Under the pieces are notes generated by a model that saw only the letters and a list, made by a program, of their open reading frames with translations, did no database searches and was not told the origin of the DNA. From contig QEXX01000035.1 of the NCBI GenBank assembly GCA_003130835.1, positions 1-32,652 on the forward strand: a stretch of DNA of 32,652 bases, read 5' to 3'. Every line of letters starts with the position of its first letter. Positions within the stretch are counted from its first letter, which is position 1. Shown one piece after another: positions 15,216 to 24,069 of this stretch. The translations under genes were made by a program, and so were the position numbers. This DNA is from Anaerolineae bacterium. GTDB lineage: Bacteria; Chloroflexota; Anaerolineae; Anaerolineales; UBA4823.

Positions 15216-16055
15216 GTGATTGTCCGCCCAGCTTTGCCCTCAGACCGACCCTATTTAGCCAGTTTGCTTTATTACGAGCAAGCGGTTCACCGTCATTTGG
15301 ATTGGCGTCCTTTATTGGATTGGCTGGGGCATGCTCCATTTGGGGTGCTTGAAGAAAATGGGGTGATTCAAGCTGCCTTGGCCTGTCCCTCGGATCCGCC
15401 AGAAATTGCTTGGATTCGATTGTTCGCGGTTGGTTCAGGGCTTCACCCTAAGGAGGCCTGGAAACAACTCTGGCAGTTTGTGATGGAGCAAGGCTTTGAA
15501 GGTCAGGACCCTGTTCCAATTGGAGCGATACCACTCAATGGTTGGTTTCAAAGTTTATTGGAAGAGAGTGGCTTTAAGCGACACAACGAAGTCGTTGTAT
15601 TGATTTGGGAGGTCGATGATCCTCGCCAACCCATGGGCGGTTCTTTCTTCCGAATTCGCAGCATGGTAAAAACTGATCTGCCTCAGGTAGCGTGGGTAGA
15701 TCAACAATCCTTTCCATCACCATGGCAAATCTCAGAGAAGGGTCTTCGGGCGGGATTTGAGCAAGCTTTCATGGCGGTGGTCGCCGAAAACGCAGACGGC
15801 ATCCTTGCTTATCAAATCAGCACGGCCATGAATGATAGCGCCCATTTAGCCCGTTTAGCGGTATTGCCCGCTTACCAGAAGCGAGGTATTGGCGCTACTT
15901 TAGTCAAAGACTTGCAAGCTCATTGTTTTCGCCAAGGCTTGCGCTCGCTAACAGTTAACACCCAAGCGGATAATTTGGCTTCTTTGCGTTTATATTCAAA
16001 GTTGGACTTTCATCCAACTGGTGAAAAATATCCCTTATATCTGTTCGAGAGGTAG
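15216..16055 (+). CDS. GNAT-family acetyltransferase with two GNAT-like halves
   Basis: 279 residues from GTG at 15216, one base after the TPR stop. The C-terminal half (about 145-279) is a clear GNAT domain: FRIRSMVKTDLPQV at the start, the acetyl-CoA-binding segment RLAVLPAYQKRGIGATLV, and NLASLRLYSKLDFHPTGE, similar to RimI-type enzymes. The N-terminal half (VRPALPSDRPYLASLLYYE...) also follows GNAT order but lacks a clear QxxGxG/A loop, so it may be a degenerate duplicate. The acceptor substrate is unknown. Confidence 0.85.
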   Translation: MIVRPALPSDRPYLASLLYYEQAVHRHLDWRPLLDWLGHAPFGVLEENGVIQAALACPSDPPEIAWIRLFAVGSGLHPKEAWKQLWQFVMEQGFEGQDPVPIGAIPLNGWFQSLLEESGFKRHNEVVVLIWEVDDPRQPMGGSFFRIRSMVKTDLPQVAWVDQQSFPSPWQISEKGLRAGFEQAFMAVVAENADGILAYQISTAMNDSAHLARLAVLPAYQKRGIGATLVKDLQAHCFRQGLRSLTVNTQADNLASLRLYSKLDFHPTGEKYPLYLFER

Positions 16056-16057
16056 CC

Positions 16058-16912
16058 TTGAACGAAACTACGTTTCCTTTTCAAACGTTTGATGGGATCA
16101 CCCTCTTGGGTCGTGAGTGGCGGTTCACCGACCAGGCGCAAGCAGTGGTTGGGCTGATCCATGGGCTAGGGGAGCATAGCGGCCGCTATACCCATGTTGC
16201 CGAACGGTTTGCGAAAGAGCAGATTGCGATGATCGCTTTCGATCTGCGCGGCCACGGCCGTTCAGAAGGAAAACGCGGCGATGCGCCTTCTTTTGAAGCC
16301 TACATGGAGGACTTGCAAGCGTTTCAAAAGCAAATTGAAGCGCGCTTTGGAGCAACACCCTGTTTCCTTTACGGACACAGTATGGGTGGGCTGTTGCTGC
16401 TAAATTATCTTATTCGTTACCAGCCGAAAATCCGCGGGGCAGTCGCCTCTGCTGTCGGGTTGCACACACCCCTAACCCAGCAAAAGTTGAAAATGGCATT
16501 GGTACAGACTTTGAGCCGTTGGATGCCTACACTGGGTCTGCCCAGTGGTTTAGATGCCAATGCTATCTCACGAGATCAGACCGTCGTTCAACGCTATAAA
16601 CATGACCCCTTAGTGCATGGCGTTGTAACCTTACGTATGGCACAGTCTACGATTCCAGCCATCGATTTCGTCTTTCGCCATGCGGATCAGATAGACGTGC
16701 CGTTGTTGATTCTGCATGGTACAGCGGATCAACTGACCTTTCCAAGCGGCAGTCAGGAGCTTGCCCAGCGAGTGCGTACAGCCAAACTGATCTTGTTTGA
16801 GGGTTTGGCGCACGAATTGCACAACGAACCCGAAAAAGAAATGGTGTTCCAAGCGGTTTTAGGATGGATGAAGGACTTGGCGTTCAGAGATGCAACCCCT
16901 GACAGTTCGTAA
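16058..16912 (+). CDS. Alpha/beta hydrolase of the monoacylglycerol lipase type
   Basis: 284 residues from TTG at 16058, two bases after the previous stop, with GAGAGG upstream. The oxyanion part is GLIHGLGEHSGRY, the nucleophile elbow is GHSMGG, the acid lies in LHGTADQLTF and the catalytic His in GLAHELHNE. The HGLGEHSGRY and FDLRGHGRSEG motifs are typical of the monoglyceride lipase/lysophospholipase branch. The enzyme is probably cytoplasmic and lipid-directed. Its last 23 bases overlap the transpeptidase gene. Confidence 0.88.
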   Translation: MNETTFPFQTFDGITLLGREWRFTDQAQAVVGLIHGLGEHSGRYTHVAERFAKEQIAMIAFDLRGHGRSEGKRGDAPSFEAYMEDLQAFQKQIEARFGATPCFLYGHSMGGLLLLNYLIRYQPKIRGAVASAVGLHTPLTQQKLKMALVQTLSRWMPTLGLPSGLDANAISRDQTVVQRYKHDPLVHGVVTLRMAQSTIPAIDFVFRHADQIDVPLLILHGTADQLTFPSGSQELAQRVRTAKLILFEGLAHELHNEPEKEMVFQAVLGWMKDLAFRDATPDSS

Positions 16913-18392
16913 GCTAGCCATTTTGAGCGTTATTTTATCGGTATTGTGCTTTCTACCGCTGATCTGTGTTTTGACCCCCTACGCTTATTTTCAAGTGTTG
17001 GATATTGTGTTACCAAATGTACGGGTTGGATCGGTGGCAGTCGGGGGACTATCGCTCAATGAAGCAACGGAAAGGATTGATCAGTTTTACAATCAACGCC
17101 GCCGCATACCGGTTACAGATGGACTACGGGTGTGGTATTTTGCTCCGGTGGAACTCGGTCTGTTAGTGGATGCGTCGCGTTCGACCCAGCGGGCATTTGA
17201 ATATGGTCATGAGCCAAATATCCTAAATAATCTTAGCGCCTTTCTCCGAAGTCTGAGCACGCCAGTGACGTTCTCGCCCGTCACCATTTTAGACACCAAC
17301 CAGGCTGCCCGCCGCCTTCGACAGCTCAATGAAGAAGCTCGTCAGCAACCCAAGCCACCTACTGTCGTTGTTGAGCAAGGTCAAATTAAGTGGATTGAGG
17401 GTGAGATGGGGTACGAAATTAACATCGAAGATACACTCCATCAAATGATCGCTGATCCGTCCGGCATTATGCAACGGGGGGAATTAAAGTTATCGCTCAA
17501 ACCAATCCCTCCTCCTACCATCGATACGACTGAAGCGCATTCACAATTAGAAACTTTTCTCCAACGCGCAGCAAATCTCATGGTCTATGATCCGATTAAA
17601 GATGAATGGCTGAAACTACCTATTTCTCAGGAGATGGTTAGTCGTTGGGTTGAGGTGCAAGTTATCGATCAGAAGGCATCTTTGCGCTTGAGCGAAGAGA
17701 AAATCAAGTCCGACTTGAATGCTCTAGGGGAGACTCTAGGCGACAATCGCTATTTGAATGCTGAAACGATAGCACCTTTGGTCGCTCGGCAAATCGAGAG
17801 CGGAGCACCCGTATTTATGCGGGTCAATTACAAGCCGACCACTTATGTTGTCCAAGCCGGAGATACGTTATTAAAGATTGCTTGGAAACTGGGCTTTCCA
17901 ATGTGGAAAATCCTTGAAGCCAATCCAGGCATAGACCCGGATCGATTGTTGGTTGGTCAAGAGCTATCCATCCCTTCCAAAGATGAAATGTTGCCGTTAG
18001 AAATCGTTCCCAATAAACGCATTGTGATTAGCATTAGCAAACAACGGTTGACGGTTTACGAAAACGGTAATCAAATCAAAAAGTTTGTCATCAGCACGGG
18101 GATTGATCGTTCGCCGACCCAGCCTGGAGTTTTTCAGGTGTTGACTCACAAGGCAAATGCGTATGCCTCGGTGTGGGATTTATACATGCCCAACTTTTTA
18201 GGGATTTACGAAGCCTGGCCTGGCTTTATGAACGGCATCCATGGTTTGCCGACCCTTTCCAACGGCACGCGTTTGTGGGCGAATGTGTTAGGCCGGCCTG
18301 CATCGTATGGGTGTATTATTTTGGATCTTCCCGATTCGAAATTTTTATATAACTGGGCGGAAAATGGGGTTGTGGTTGAAATTCTGCCTTAG
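16890..18392 (+). CDS. Membrane-anchored L,D-transpeptidase with LysM domain (YkuD family)
   Basis: 500 residues. A transmembrane segment at about 9-33 places the rest outside the membrane. Two regions resembling the PG_binding_4/VanW-associated module (VGGLSLNEATERI... and a later TTEAHSQLETFLQRA) precede a LysM domain (TYVVQAGDTLLKIAWKLG...VGQELSIP, about 318-362). The C-terminal YkuD domain has IVISISKQRLTVYENG, a His in GIHGLP and the catalytic Cys in SYGCI. It should cross-link peptidoglycan by 3-3 bonds or attach proteins to it. Start ATG at 16890 overlaps the hydrolase; last gene of the operon. Its stop overlaps the thioesterase stop by four bases, convergent. Confidence 0.93.
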   Translation: MQPLTVRKLAILSVILSVLCFLPLICVLTPYAYFQVLDIVLPNVRVGSVAVGGLSLNEATERIDQFYNQRRRIPVTDGLRVWYFAPVELGLLVDASRSTQRAFEYGHEPNILNNLSAFLRSLSTPVTFSPVTILDTNQAARRLRQLNEEARQQPKPPTVVVEQGQIKWIEGEMGYEINIEDTLHQMIADPSGIMQRGELKLSLKPIPPPTIDTTEAHSQLETFLQRAANLMVYDPIKDEWLKLPISQEMVSRWVEVQVIDQKASLRLSEEKIKSDLNALGETLGDNRYLNAETIAPLVARQIESGAPVFMRVNYKPTTYVVQAGDTLLKIAWKLGFPMWKILEANPGIDPDRLLVGQELSIPSKDEMLPLEIVPNKRIVISISKQRLTVYENGNQIKKFVISTGIDRSPTQPGVFQVLTHKANAYASVWDLYMPNFLGIYEAWPGFMNGIHGLPTLSNGTRLWANVLGRPASYGCIILDLPDSKFLYNWAENGVVVEILP

Positions 18393-18862
18393 GTGTCTTT
18401 GACGAAATTTTCCGGCATCAGTACGGCGACCACTTGTCCTCGGGCACACAATTCACCGTTAGCTGTGAGGGTTGTGTGGACAACAACTTTTCGTTCCTTG
18501 ACTTCAACGATTTGAGCGCGTAGTTCTAACGTTGGTCCCAAAGGAGTGGGGCGAAGATAATCCACTTTGAGTGAGGCAGTAACAAAGCGCGGCGCCGCTT
18601 CCTGCTCTAGGTCGATTTGTTTAGATTTCGCATAGGCGGCAGCTGCACTGCCGGTGCTATGGCAGTCAATCAGGGAAGCGATTAATCCGCCATATACATA
18701 TCCCGGTATTGCAGTGTGGTATGGCTTAGGTGTGAAATGACAAACCAATTCCTCGCCTTGCCAGTAGCTCTTGATTTGATGCCCATATTCGTTGAGACGG
18801 CCACACCCATAACAGTAACTGAGTTGATCGGGATAGTAGTCTTGAATAGCTTTTTCGCTCAC
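18389..18862 (-). CDS. Hotdog-fold thioesterase (PaaI-like)
   Basis: 157 residues. The central hotdog helix motif is GYVYGGLIASLIDCHSTGSAAAAY, with a catalytic Asp in the helix, followed by strands TASLKVDYLRPTPLG and KVVVHTTLTANGELCARG. Likely hydrolyses an acyl-CoA; the substrate is unknown. An N-terminal cysteine pair (YCYGCGRLN) is frequent in this subgroup. Its ATG overlaps the stop of the upstream NfeD-type gene by four bases, so the two are co-translated. Confidence 0.85.
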   Translation of the reverse strand: MSEKAIQDYYPDQLSYCYGCGRLNEYGHQIKSYWQGEELVCHFTPKPYHTAIPGYVYGGLIASLIDCHSTGSAAAAYAKSKQIDLEQEAAPRFVTASLKVDYLRPTPLGPTLELRAQIVEVKERKVVVHTTLTANGELCARGQVVAVLMPENFVKDT

Positions 18863-20196
18863 GTTGTCTCCTTTGGGGGTTCTTGAATTGGTCTGACAAA
18901 CAGGCGAATCCCCTGTTTACCGGTGATTTCGACCCGCGTACCGACGGGAATGGGTTGCTGACCCGGCTGCAGTTCGGCAGTCCACAATTCTCCGCCCACT
19001 TGAACGCTGCCAACAGGGTTAATAGCGGCTTTTACTTCTCCATGTTTGCCGATCACGCTTTCGATCCCCATTTGTACTGCAGTGCGTTGGGTCCGTAGGG
19101 CAAAAAGCAGCATGCCCACGAACAGAAGGCCTAAGGCCGTGGACGTTACAACCACTAAGGGGATAGAGATGCGTTGAAAGGAAGGCACCCCAGGTGAGTT
19201 AAATAACACCAGCGCACCGATGATCAAAGAAGCAATGCCGGCCGCTGTCAACCCGCCGAAGGTTGGTGTGTTGAGTTCAAGGATAAAGAGCACAAAGGCA
19301 ATGATAATAAAGATGATCCCAAACCAATTAACCGGCAAAACTCCCAAGCCATATAGAGCTAAAGCGACACAGACAACGCCAATAAAGCCAGCGACCCAGC
19401 CGCCTGGGCTATAGAGTTCGATAATGATGGCTTGTACTCCGATGGTCAACAATAAGAAAACAATGTTTGGATTGGTCAAGATTGAAAGGATTTGTTCTAT
19501 CAGGGAAGGGGAAATACGCTCAGTCATGACACCGGTGGTTTGCAGCGTGCGCGGCCCCTGCGGCATCTGGACGCTAAATCCGTCCATTTGGCGAATCAGA
19601 TCAGCCAAGTCGGTGGCGATAAAATCGACCAAGCCGACTTGTAAGGCCTCGTTGGCTGAGACGGCGATGGCCGATTCGATGGTTTCTTCAGCTAATTTGA
19701 CCGCCTCTTCACCCCGACGCTCGGCGAGGGTGCGCACGGTTGCTTTGAGCATGTTTTTAACTTTGGCTTCCATAGTTTGCCCAAGCTCTTGCCCTTCTGC
19801 ACCGACTGGGCTAGCAGCCCCGATGGTCGTTTCAGGCGCCATGGCGGCGATATGCCCGGCTAAGGTGATTAGGGTGCCTGCCGAAGCAGCCATTGCTCCG
19901 CGCGGTTGAACGTATACAACCACCGGCACTTGGCTCTCGCGAATGTCTTGAATCATGGTGTTAGTGGTATCTACGCTTCCGCCCGGGGTATTGAGTTGAA
20001 AGATCAGCGCTAGGGCGTTGCGCCGTTCTGCCAGTTGAATACCGCGCCGGAGATATTCACGCATAGCGGGAGTGACCGGCCCGTCAGCCGTTAACACATA
20101 GATAATCGGCACATTGGTTTGTGCTTGGTGGATGTCGGTTGGTAGGAAACCGATCAAAAGGATTCCCAAGATTACCAGCCAAAGATATTTTCTCAT
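18859..20196 (-). CDS. NfeD-family membrane protein with ClpP-like serine protease domain
   Basis: 445 residues from ATG at 20196, chosen because AAAGGA stands eight bases upstream; a TTG six bases earlier is less likely. A signal peptide (about 1-27) precedes a ClpP/SppA-like protease domain. Its substrate groove is QLNTPGGSVDTT, the nucleophile Ser lies in GAMAASAGTLI, and a candidate catalytic Lys is in KVKNMLKATV. Several transmembrane helices follow (about 235-385), then a soluble OB-fold NfeD domain (GKHGEVKAAINPVGSVQVGGELW). This matches NfeD1b proteins, which work with stomatin/flotillin partners in membrane quality control; no stomatin gene is in this window. Confidence 0.92.
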   Translation of the reverse strand: MRKYLWLVILGILLIGFLPTDIHQAQTNVPIIYVLTADGPVTPAMREYLRRGIQLAERRNALALIFQLNTPGGSVDTTNTMIQDIRESQVPVVVYVQPRGAMAASAGTLITLAGHIAAMAPETTIGAASPVGAEGQELGQTMEAKVKNMLKATVRTLAERRGEEAVKLAEETIESAIAVSANEALQVGLVDFIATDLADLIRQMDGFSVQMPQGPRTLQTTGVMTERISPSLIEQILSILTNPNIVFLLLTIGVQAIIIELYSPGGWVAGFIGVVCVALALYGLGVLPVNWFGIIFIIIAFVLFILELNTPTFGGLTAAGIASLIIGALVLFNSPGVPSFQRISIPLVVVTSTALGLLFVGMLLFALRTQRTAVQMGIESVIGKHGEVKAAINPVGSVQVGGELWTAELQPGQQPIPVGTRVEITGKQGIRLFVRPIQEPPKETT

Positions 20197-20221
20197 GCCC
20201 AACGTCCTTTCACCTAAGGCT

Positions 20222-20227
20222 ATTATA
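20222..20227 (-). promoter_or_regulatory. Possible -10 box of the NfeD-type gene
   Basis: TATAAT on the minus strand, 25 bases before the ATG at 20196. No good -35 stands 17 bases upstream. The gap 20197-20342 between pstB and this gene holds nothing else. Confidence 0.4.
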
Positions 20228-20342
20228 ACGGGCTATGGTTAGAAATCTATAAAACCCGCTGATCTCTTACGTTTTTTAGAGATGGCTGAATCTTCCCCCG
20301 AACACTCAGGCGACGCGGCACCTTGATGGGTCTGGATAGCTG

Positions 20343-21104
20343 TTAGAACTCTCCAGAGAGGTAAGCGCGAGTCCGTTCATGTTGCGGATTATTGAACACT
20401 TGGTGAGCAGGCCCGGCTTCAACAACTCTGCCCATATACATAAAAATGACGTAGTCTGCCAGACGACGCGCTTGCCGAAGGATATGCGAGACCAAAACAA
20501 TGGTATATCGTTGCTTTAGTTCAATCAACCGCTTTTCGATGTGCTGAGCCGAGATCGGATCGAGGGCGGAGGTAGGTTCGTCTCCTAGAATGATCTCGGG
20601 TTCAACAGCTAAACCTCTTGCTAAACAGAGGCGTTGTTGTTGTCCAATTGACAATTGGGAAGCAGGGGCGTGTAGGCGATCTTTGACTTCTTCCCATAAG
20701 CCGGCTACCTGTAGATAGTGTTGCACAGCTTGGTGGAGTTGGCCACGAGAATGCAAGCGATGAATTCGTATTCCGTAGGCAACGTTATCGAAAATGGACA
20801 TCGGCAGTGGGTAAGGCCGTTGGGCAAGTAAGCCGCTCTTTTTGCGCACTTCGGTTACATCTACGGATGGGGAGTAAATATTTTCTCCGTCAAGAAGAAC
20901 CTTGCCTTCAATACGGGCGTTCTCCTCCAGTTCAATGAAGCGATTGAGGCATTTGAGCAAAGTCGTTTTTCCGCATCCTGAAGGACCGATGATCATCGTG
21001 ATTTGGTTTCGGGGGATGACGATCGAAACATCTTCTAAGGCTTGAGTTGAGCCGTAATAGGCGTTTAGGTTTTGGGTTTCTAGATGAGGGATGATTTCAC
21101 TCAT
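20343..21104 (-). CDS. pstB: Phosphate ABC transporter ATP-binding protein
   Basis: 253 residues, the usual PstB length. Walker A is GPSGCGKTTLL, the Q-loop region is LLAQRPYPLPMSIFDNV (PstB-typical), Walker B is EIILGDEPTSALDP and the switch His lies in VLVSHILRQ. The signature reads LSIGQQQRL, with Ile in place of the usual first Gly of LSGGQ, a tolerated variant. Energises phosphate uptake with PstC and PstA. Last gene of the pstSCAB series; GGAG precedes its ATG. No phoU follows, which is unusual. Confidence 0.94.
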   Translation of the reverse strand: MSEIIPHLETQNLNAYYGSTQALEDVSIVIPRNQITMIIGPSGCGKTTLLKCLNRFIELEENARIEGKVLLDGENIYSPSVDVTEVRKKSGLLAQRPYPLPMSIFDNVAYGIRIHRLHSRGQLHQAVQHYLQVAGLWEEVKDRLHAPASQLSIGQQQRLCLARGLAVEPEIILGDEPTSALDPISAQHIEKRLIELKQRYTIVLVSHILRQARRLADYVIFMYMGRVVEAGPAHQVFNNPQHERTRAYLSGEF

Positions 21105-21122
21105 AGAATTTCTCCAACGGAA

Positions 21123-21977
21123 TCAATGGATTGAGAACCGATCGAGATAATGCGCTAACCAGCGTGAAGAGAGACTGATTCCCAATACAATGATCGTTAA
21201 GATCAACGCGGCGGAGTATGCCCGTTGTTGAACTTCTGGGAAAGGAGTTCCGAGTTGAAAAAAGACAGCTAGCGGTAAGGAAGCTGCGGGGCTGAACAGC
21301 GAATTTGGTATGCGATCGGTGTAACCAGCCGTGAATAAGACGGAAGCAGCATCCCCAATGCCGCGCCCAAATGCCAGTAAAGCAGCCGTTGCTAAGCCTG
21401 GCAGGATTTGTCGGGTAACGACGAAGAAAGCGGTTTCTAAGTTGGTTGAGCCTAAAGCATAGGCAGCGCGGGGCAGATCTGGTGGCAAGCGGCGAATCAC
21501 TTCATCCATTGCACGCGCCATAATCGGAAATTCCAACAATGCCAGGGTCAAAATACCGCCTAGCAAGGAGGCTCTCCAACCGAGAAAGATCATCACGGTA
21601 AAACCAAATGCTCCATAAACAATGGATGGAATGCCCCAAAGAATATCCAAGGACAACCTTACCAAATCAGCCCATAAGGATTGTGAGAGATAGATATTAA
21701 GAAGTAATGCCAACGGAAAAGCGAACAACAGGGCAATCAAGGTGCCTCCGAGGGCAAGGTAGAGTGAACCGATGATCGCATTCAGGATGCCCCCCTCTTT
21801 GCCTAAATAGAACCCGCCTTTGGGAGTTTGGGAGATCATTGCCCAGCTTAGGGAGGGTAATCCTTTTGCTACAATCGTATAGAGAATGAGCAGTAAGCAA
21901 AAGAGAATCAGGGCAAAGGACAAAAGCATGAAAAGCTGCACGATCTTTTCTTCTAATTGCTGCCATTTCCAGCGCAT
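21123..21977 (-). CDS. pstA: Phosphate ABC transporter permease PstA
   Basis: 284 residues with about six membrane helices. It has the PstA-type segment WGIPSIVYGAFGF and the inner-membrane coupling loop AYALGSTNLETAFFVVTRQILPG. Forms the membrane channel with PstC. ATG at 21977 with GAGAGGAAA upstream. Lies 18 bases before pstB and 27 bases after pstC. Confidence 0.93.
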   Translation of the reverse strand: MRWKWQQLEEKIVQLFMLLSFALILFCLLLILYTIVAKGLPSLSWAMISQTPKGGFYLGKEGGILNAIIGSLYLALGGTLIALLFAFPLALLLNIYLSQSLWADLVRLSLDILWGIPSIVYGAFGFTVMIFLGWRASLLGGILTLALLEFPIMARAMDEVIRRLPPDLPRAAYALGSTNLETAFFVVTRQILPGLATAALLAFGRGIGDAASVLFTAGYTDRIPNSLFSPAASLPLAVFFQLGTPFPEVQQRAYSAALILTIIVLGISLSSRWLAHYLDRFSIH

Positions 21978-22004
21978 AGATATTTCCTCTCTTCGATAAA
22001 TCCT

Positions 22005-22970
22005 TTAAGTCTTCTCTCTCAGAACATGTCGTAGGGCAAGAATAGAAAAGATATTTAAGACGAGAACCATCCCAAGAAGCAAGAGCGAGGCAGTCATGAG
22101 CGCTGCATCGTAAAGGGGGATGGACATCATCTCGCCATAATTATTGGCGATCAGCGCAGGCAGGGGATAGGCGGCGTCGAAGATGGAACGCGGAATTTGA
22201 GGGACGTTCCCGACCACCATCAGCACGGCCATGGTCTCTCCCAGAGCTCGCGAACAGCCCAACACAATGCTGGCAAAAATGCCAGTGGAGGCTTTGGGGA
22301 TGACCGCATATTTAATGGTTTGCCATCGTGTCGCTCCCAAAGCCAGGGAGGCTTGACGAAGTCCAAAAGGGATTGTTTGGAGCACCTCATAAGCGATGGA
22401 GACGATGAAGGGAGCAATCATCACTGCCAATACAATTCCCCCGGCAAGCACACTGTAGCCGGTTGGGTTCGTTGTCGTCAAGATAGGGAGGATAGAGCCC
22501 CATCGACCAAGGAGTGGGGCGAGGGAATTTTGCACCCAGGGGACGATGATGAGGACACCCCAAACGCCGTAAACCACTGAAGGGATAGCAGCCAACAGGT
22601 CTAGAAGAGGCTTGATCAGACGTTGTGTTCTTGCGGATGTATACTCGCTCAAATACAGGGCGGTTAGAATACAAATTGGGACGGCAATCACCAATGCGAC
22701 CACTGTGACCCAAATCGTTCCACTGATGAAGGGTAAGAAGCCAAACTCTCCCTTTTGTGGCTTCCAAGCTGAACCGAACAACAAGGTTTTCAACGGGTGA
22801 CTGAGTAAAATCGGTTGCGATTTGATCCACAAGGCAGCCAGAATGAGCAGGGCGAGCAGCGTAGGTAAGGCGGAGAAGATCCAGAATCCCCGCTGAACCC
22901 ATCGATCAAGTTTCGAGCGGTGAGAGGCAGGCATGTGGGAATGGAAAGGGAAAAAGCTGTTTTGTCTCAT
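22005..22970 (-). CDS. pstC: Phosphate ABC transporter permease PstC
   Basis: 321 residues with six or so membrane helices, the AIPSVVYGVWGVL segment and the coupling loop ASLALGATRWQTIKYAVIPKA. ATG at 22970 is the first in-frame start but has a weak ribosome site (CTGCCAG); a later ATG at 22934 is no better. The N-terminal arm before the first helix is about 25 residues. Confidence 0.92.
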   Translation of the reverse strand: MRQNSFFPFHSHMPASHRSKLDRWVQRGFWIFSALPTLLALLILAALWIKSQPILLSHPLKTLLFGSAWKPQKGEFGFLPFISGTIWVTVVALVIAVPICILTALYLSEYTSARTQRLIKPLLDLLAAIPSVVYGVWGVLIIVPWVQNSLAPLLGRWGSILPILTTTNPTGYSVLAGGIVLAVMIAPFIVSIAYEVLQTIPFGLRQASLALGATRWQTIKYAVIPKASTGIFASIVLGCSRALGETMAVLMVVGNVPQIPRSIFDAAYPLPALIANNYGEMMSIPLYDAALMTASLLLLGMVLVLNIFSILALRHVLREKT

Positions 22971-23012
22971 TCTGGCAGATTGGTCGATGATGGATTGAGT
23001 ATTTTCATCGTT

Positions 23013-23975
23013 TTACGGTTGCAACTTCTGAAGGCTTTCTTGAAGTTGTCCTTCCGTCAGTTGGATATAGCCGGCTTCTCCGACAAATTTTTGTCCATCG
23101 GTCAGAATCCACCGGATGAACTCCAACAAAATGCCACTCGGTTTACCTTTGGTGACCAGGTTTAACTCCCGCGCAGGTGGAGAGGGATAACGGTTTGTTG
23201 CCACTGCCTGAATGGCTTTCTCTTTGGTATCTAATACTTCATCCCCATCAGCAAGACTGTTCTCGTTGGCATCAATGGGGATGATCCAGATGCCGGAGAC
23301 CGGCAAACCACTCGATTGGTCATACGCGTATCCAAGGTTGTTGAAACCGATGCCAAGCGGATCTTTTACTACCGCTTCAACTAAGCCCGGATCGCCATAC
23401 ACTCCCACTCCGAGCAAATCCTCTTGTTTTTTGCCCAAATATTTTGCCCAAGTCTCCGGAGCACCGGCCGCGTCTGAACGGGTATACACGTGAATAGGAT
23501 CTTGAACTTGCTCGTCTCCGATTGCCTGCCCCCAGGTAGTGATTTGGCCGCTGATAAAGATGTCGTAAAAGACTTGCTTGGTAAACCCTTTTTGGAGGAT
23601 GCGATCTTTAACCGGATTCTTGGTGTTCATGGTTGGGAAGACCGCGTCTTTGGTGACCGCAACCCAAAAAGCGCCTTTTGCTTCCTCTTCGGGTGTGATT
23701 ACTCGCGAAACCATCCCAATATCCACAACGCCACCGAGTACATCAGCCATCCCTTTTCCTGCTCCACCAGCAGAGATGTCGAAAACGATCTCTGGATGGA
23801 TTTTTTGGTACTCTTCTGCCCAACGGGTCATCATCGGATAAAGGGCAAAAGCGCCGGAGATCGAAATGGCTTGCTTTTTTTCTGTATTTCGAGGCGAGGG
23901 CGAACAAGCCGAGAACACCAGAACGAATACCCATAAGGCACCAGTAAGGATTGAATTTTTGTGTGCGTATTTCAT
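23013..23975 (-). CDS. pstS: Phosphate-binding lipoprotein PstS
   Basis: 320 residues. A lipobox VFSAC places the acylated Cys at residue 24. The mature part follows the PstS/periplasmic-binding fold: ISGAFALYPMM, DISAGGAGKGMADVLGGVVDIGMVSR, and VYTRSDAAGAPETWAKYLG. Delivers oxyanion to PstC/PstA. The adjacent PstB-type ATPase favours phosphate, although tungstate or another oxyanion cannot be excluded from sequence alone. ATG at 23975 with AAAGGA nine bases upstream. Confidence 0.9.
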   Translation of the reverse strand: MKYAHKNSILTGALWVFVLVFSACSPSPRNTEKKQAISISGAFALYPMMTRWAEEYQKIHPEIVFDISAGGAGKGMADVLGGVVDIGMVSRVITPEEEAKGAFWVAVTKDAVFPTMNTKNPVKDRILQKGFTKQVFYDIFISGQITTWGQAIGDEQVQDPIHVYTRSDAAGAPETWAKYLGKKQEDLLGVGVYGDPGLVEAVVKDPLGIGFNNLGYAYDQSSGLPVSGIWIIPIDANENSLADGDEVLDTKEKAIQAVATNRYPSPPARELNLVTKGKPSGILLEFIRWILTDGQKFVGEAGYIQLTEGQLQESLQKLQP

Positions 23976-23992
23976 GGTTCGTTCCTTTCTTT

Positions 23993-24042
23993 GTCTATAA
24001 AGTTTACTAAGTTACTATACTTTTTGGCAATGCGATAACTGC
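23993..24042 (-). promoter_or_regulatory. pstS promoter region with candidate Rrf2 operator
   Basis: On the minus strand TTGCCA (about 24032-24027) and TAAACT at 18-bp spacing make a possible promoter. Overlapping it on the plus strand, 23993-24024 reads GTCTATAAA...ACTATACTTTT, the same two half-blocks seen upstream of the Rrf2 gene, here separated by eight more bases or so. The overlap with the promoter suggests repression. Confidence 0.45.
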
Positions 24043-24069
24043 CCTTTGGAATGGGTTTTAATCTGTGAT

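Noticed and set aside
19424-19909. 161-codon plus-strand open frame
   Set aside because: Antisense to the NfeD-type protease gene; low-complexity product without domain signs or ribosome site.
22387-22902. 171-codon minus-strand open frame, and a 127-codon plus-strand one at 22197-22580
   Set aside because: Both overlap pstC, which has clear permease motifs and correct operon spacing.
23490-23936. 148-codon plus-strand open frame
   Set aside because: Antisense to pstS, no motif.
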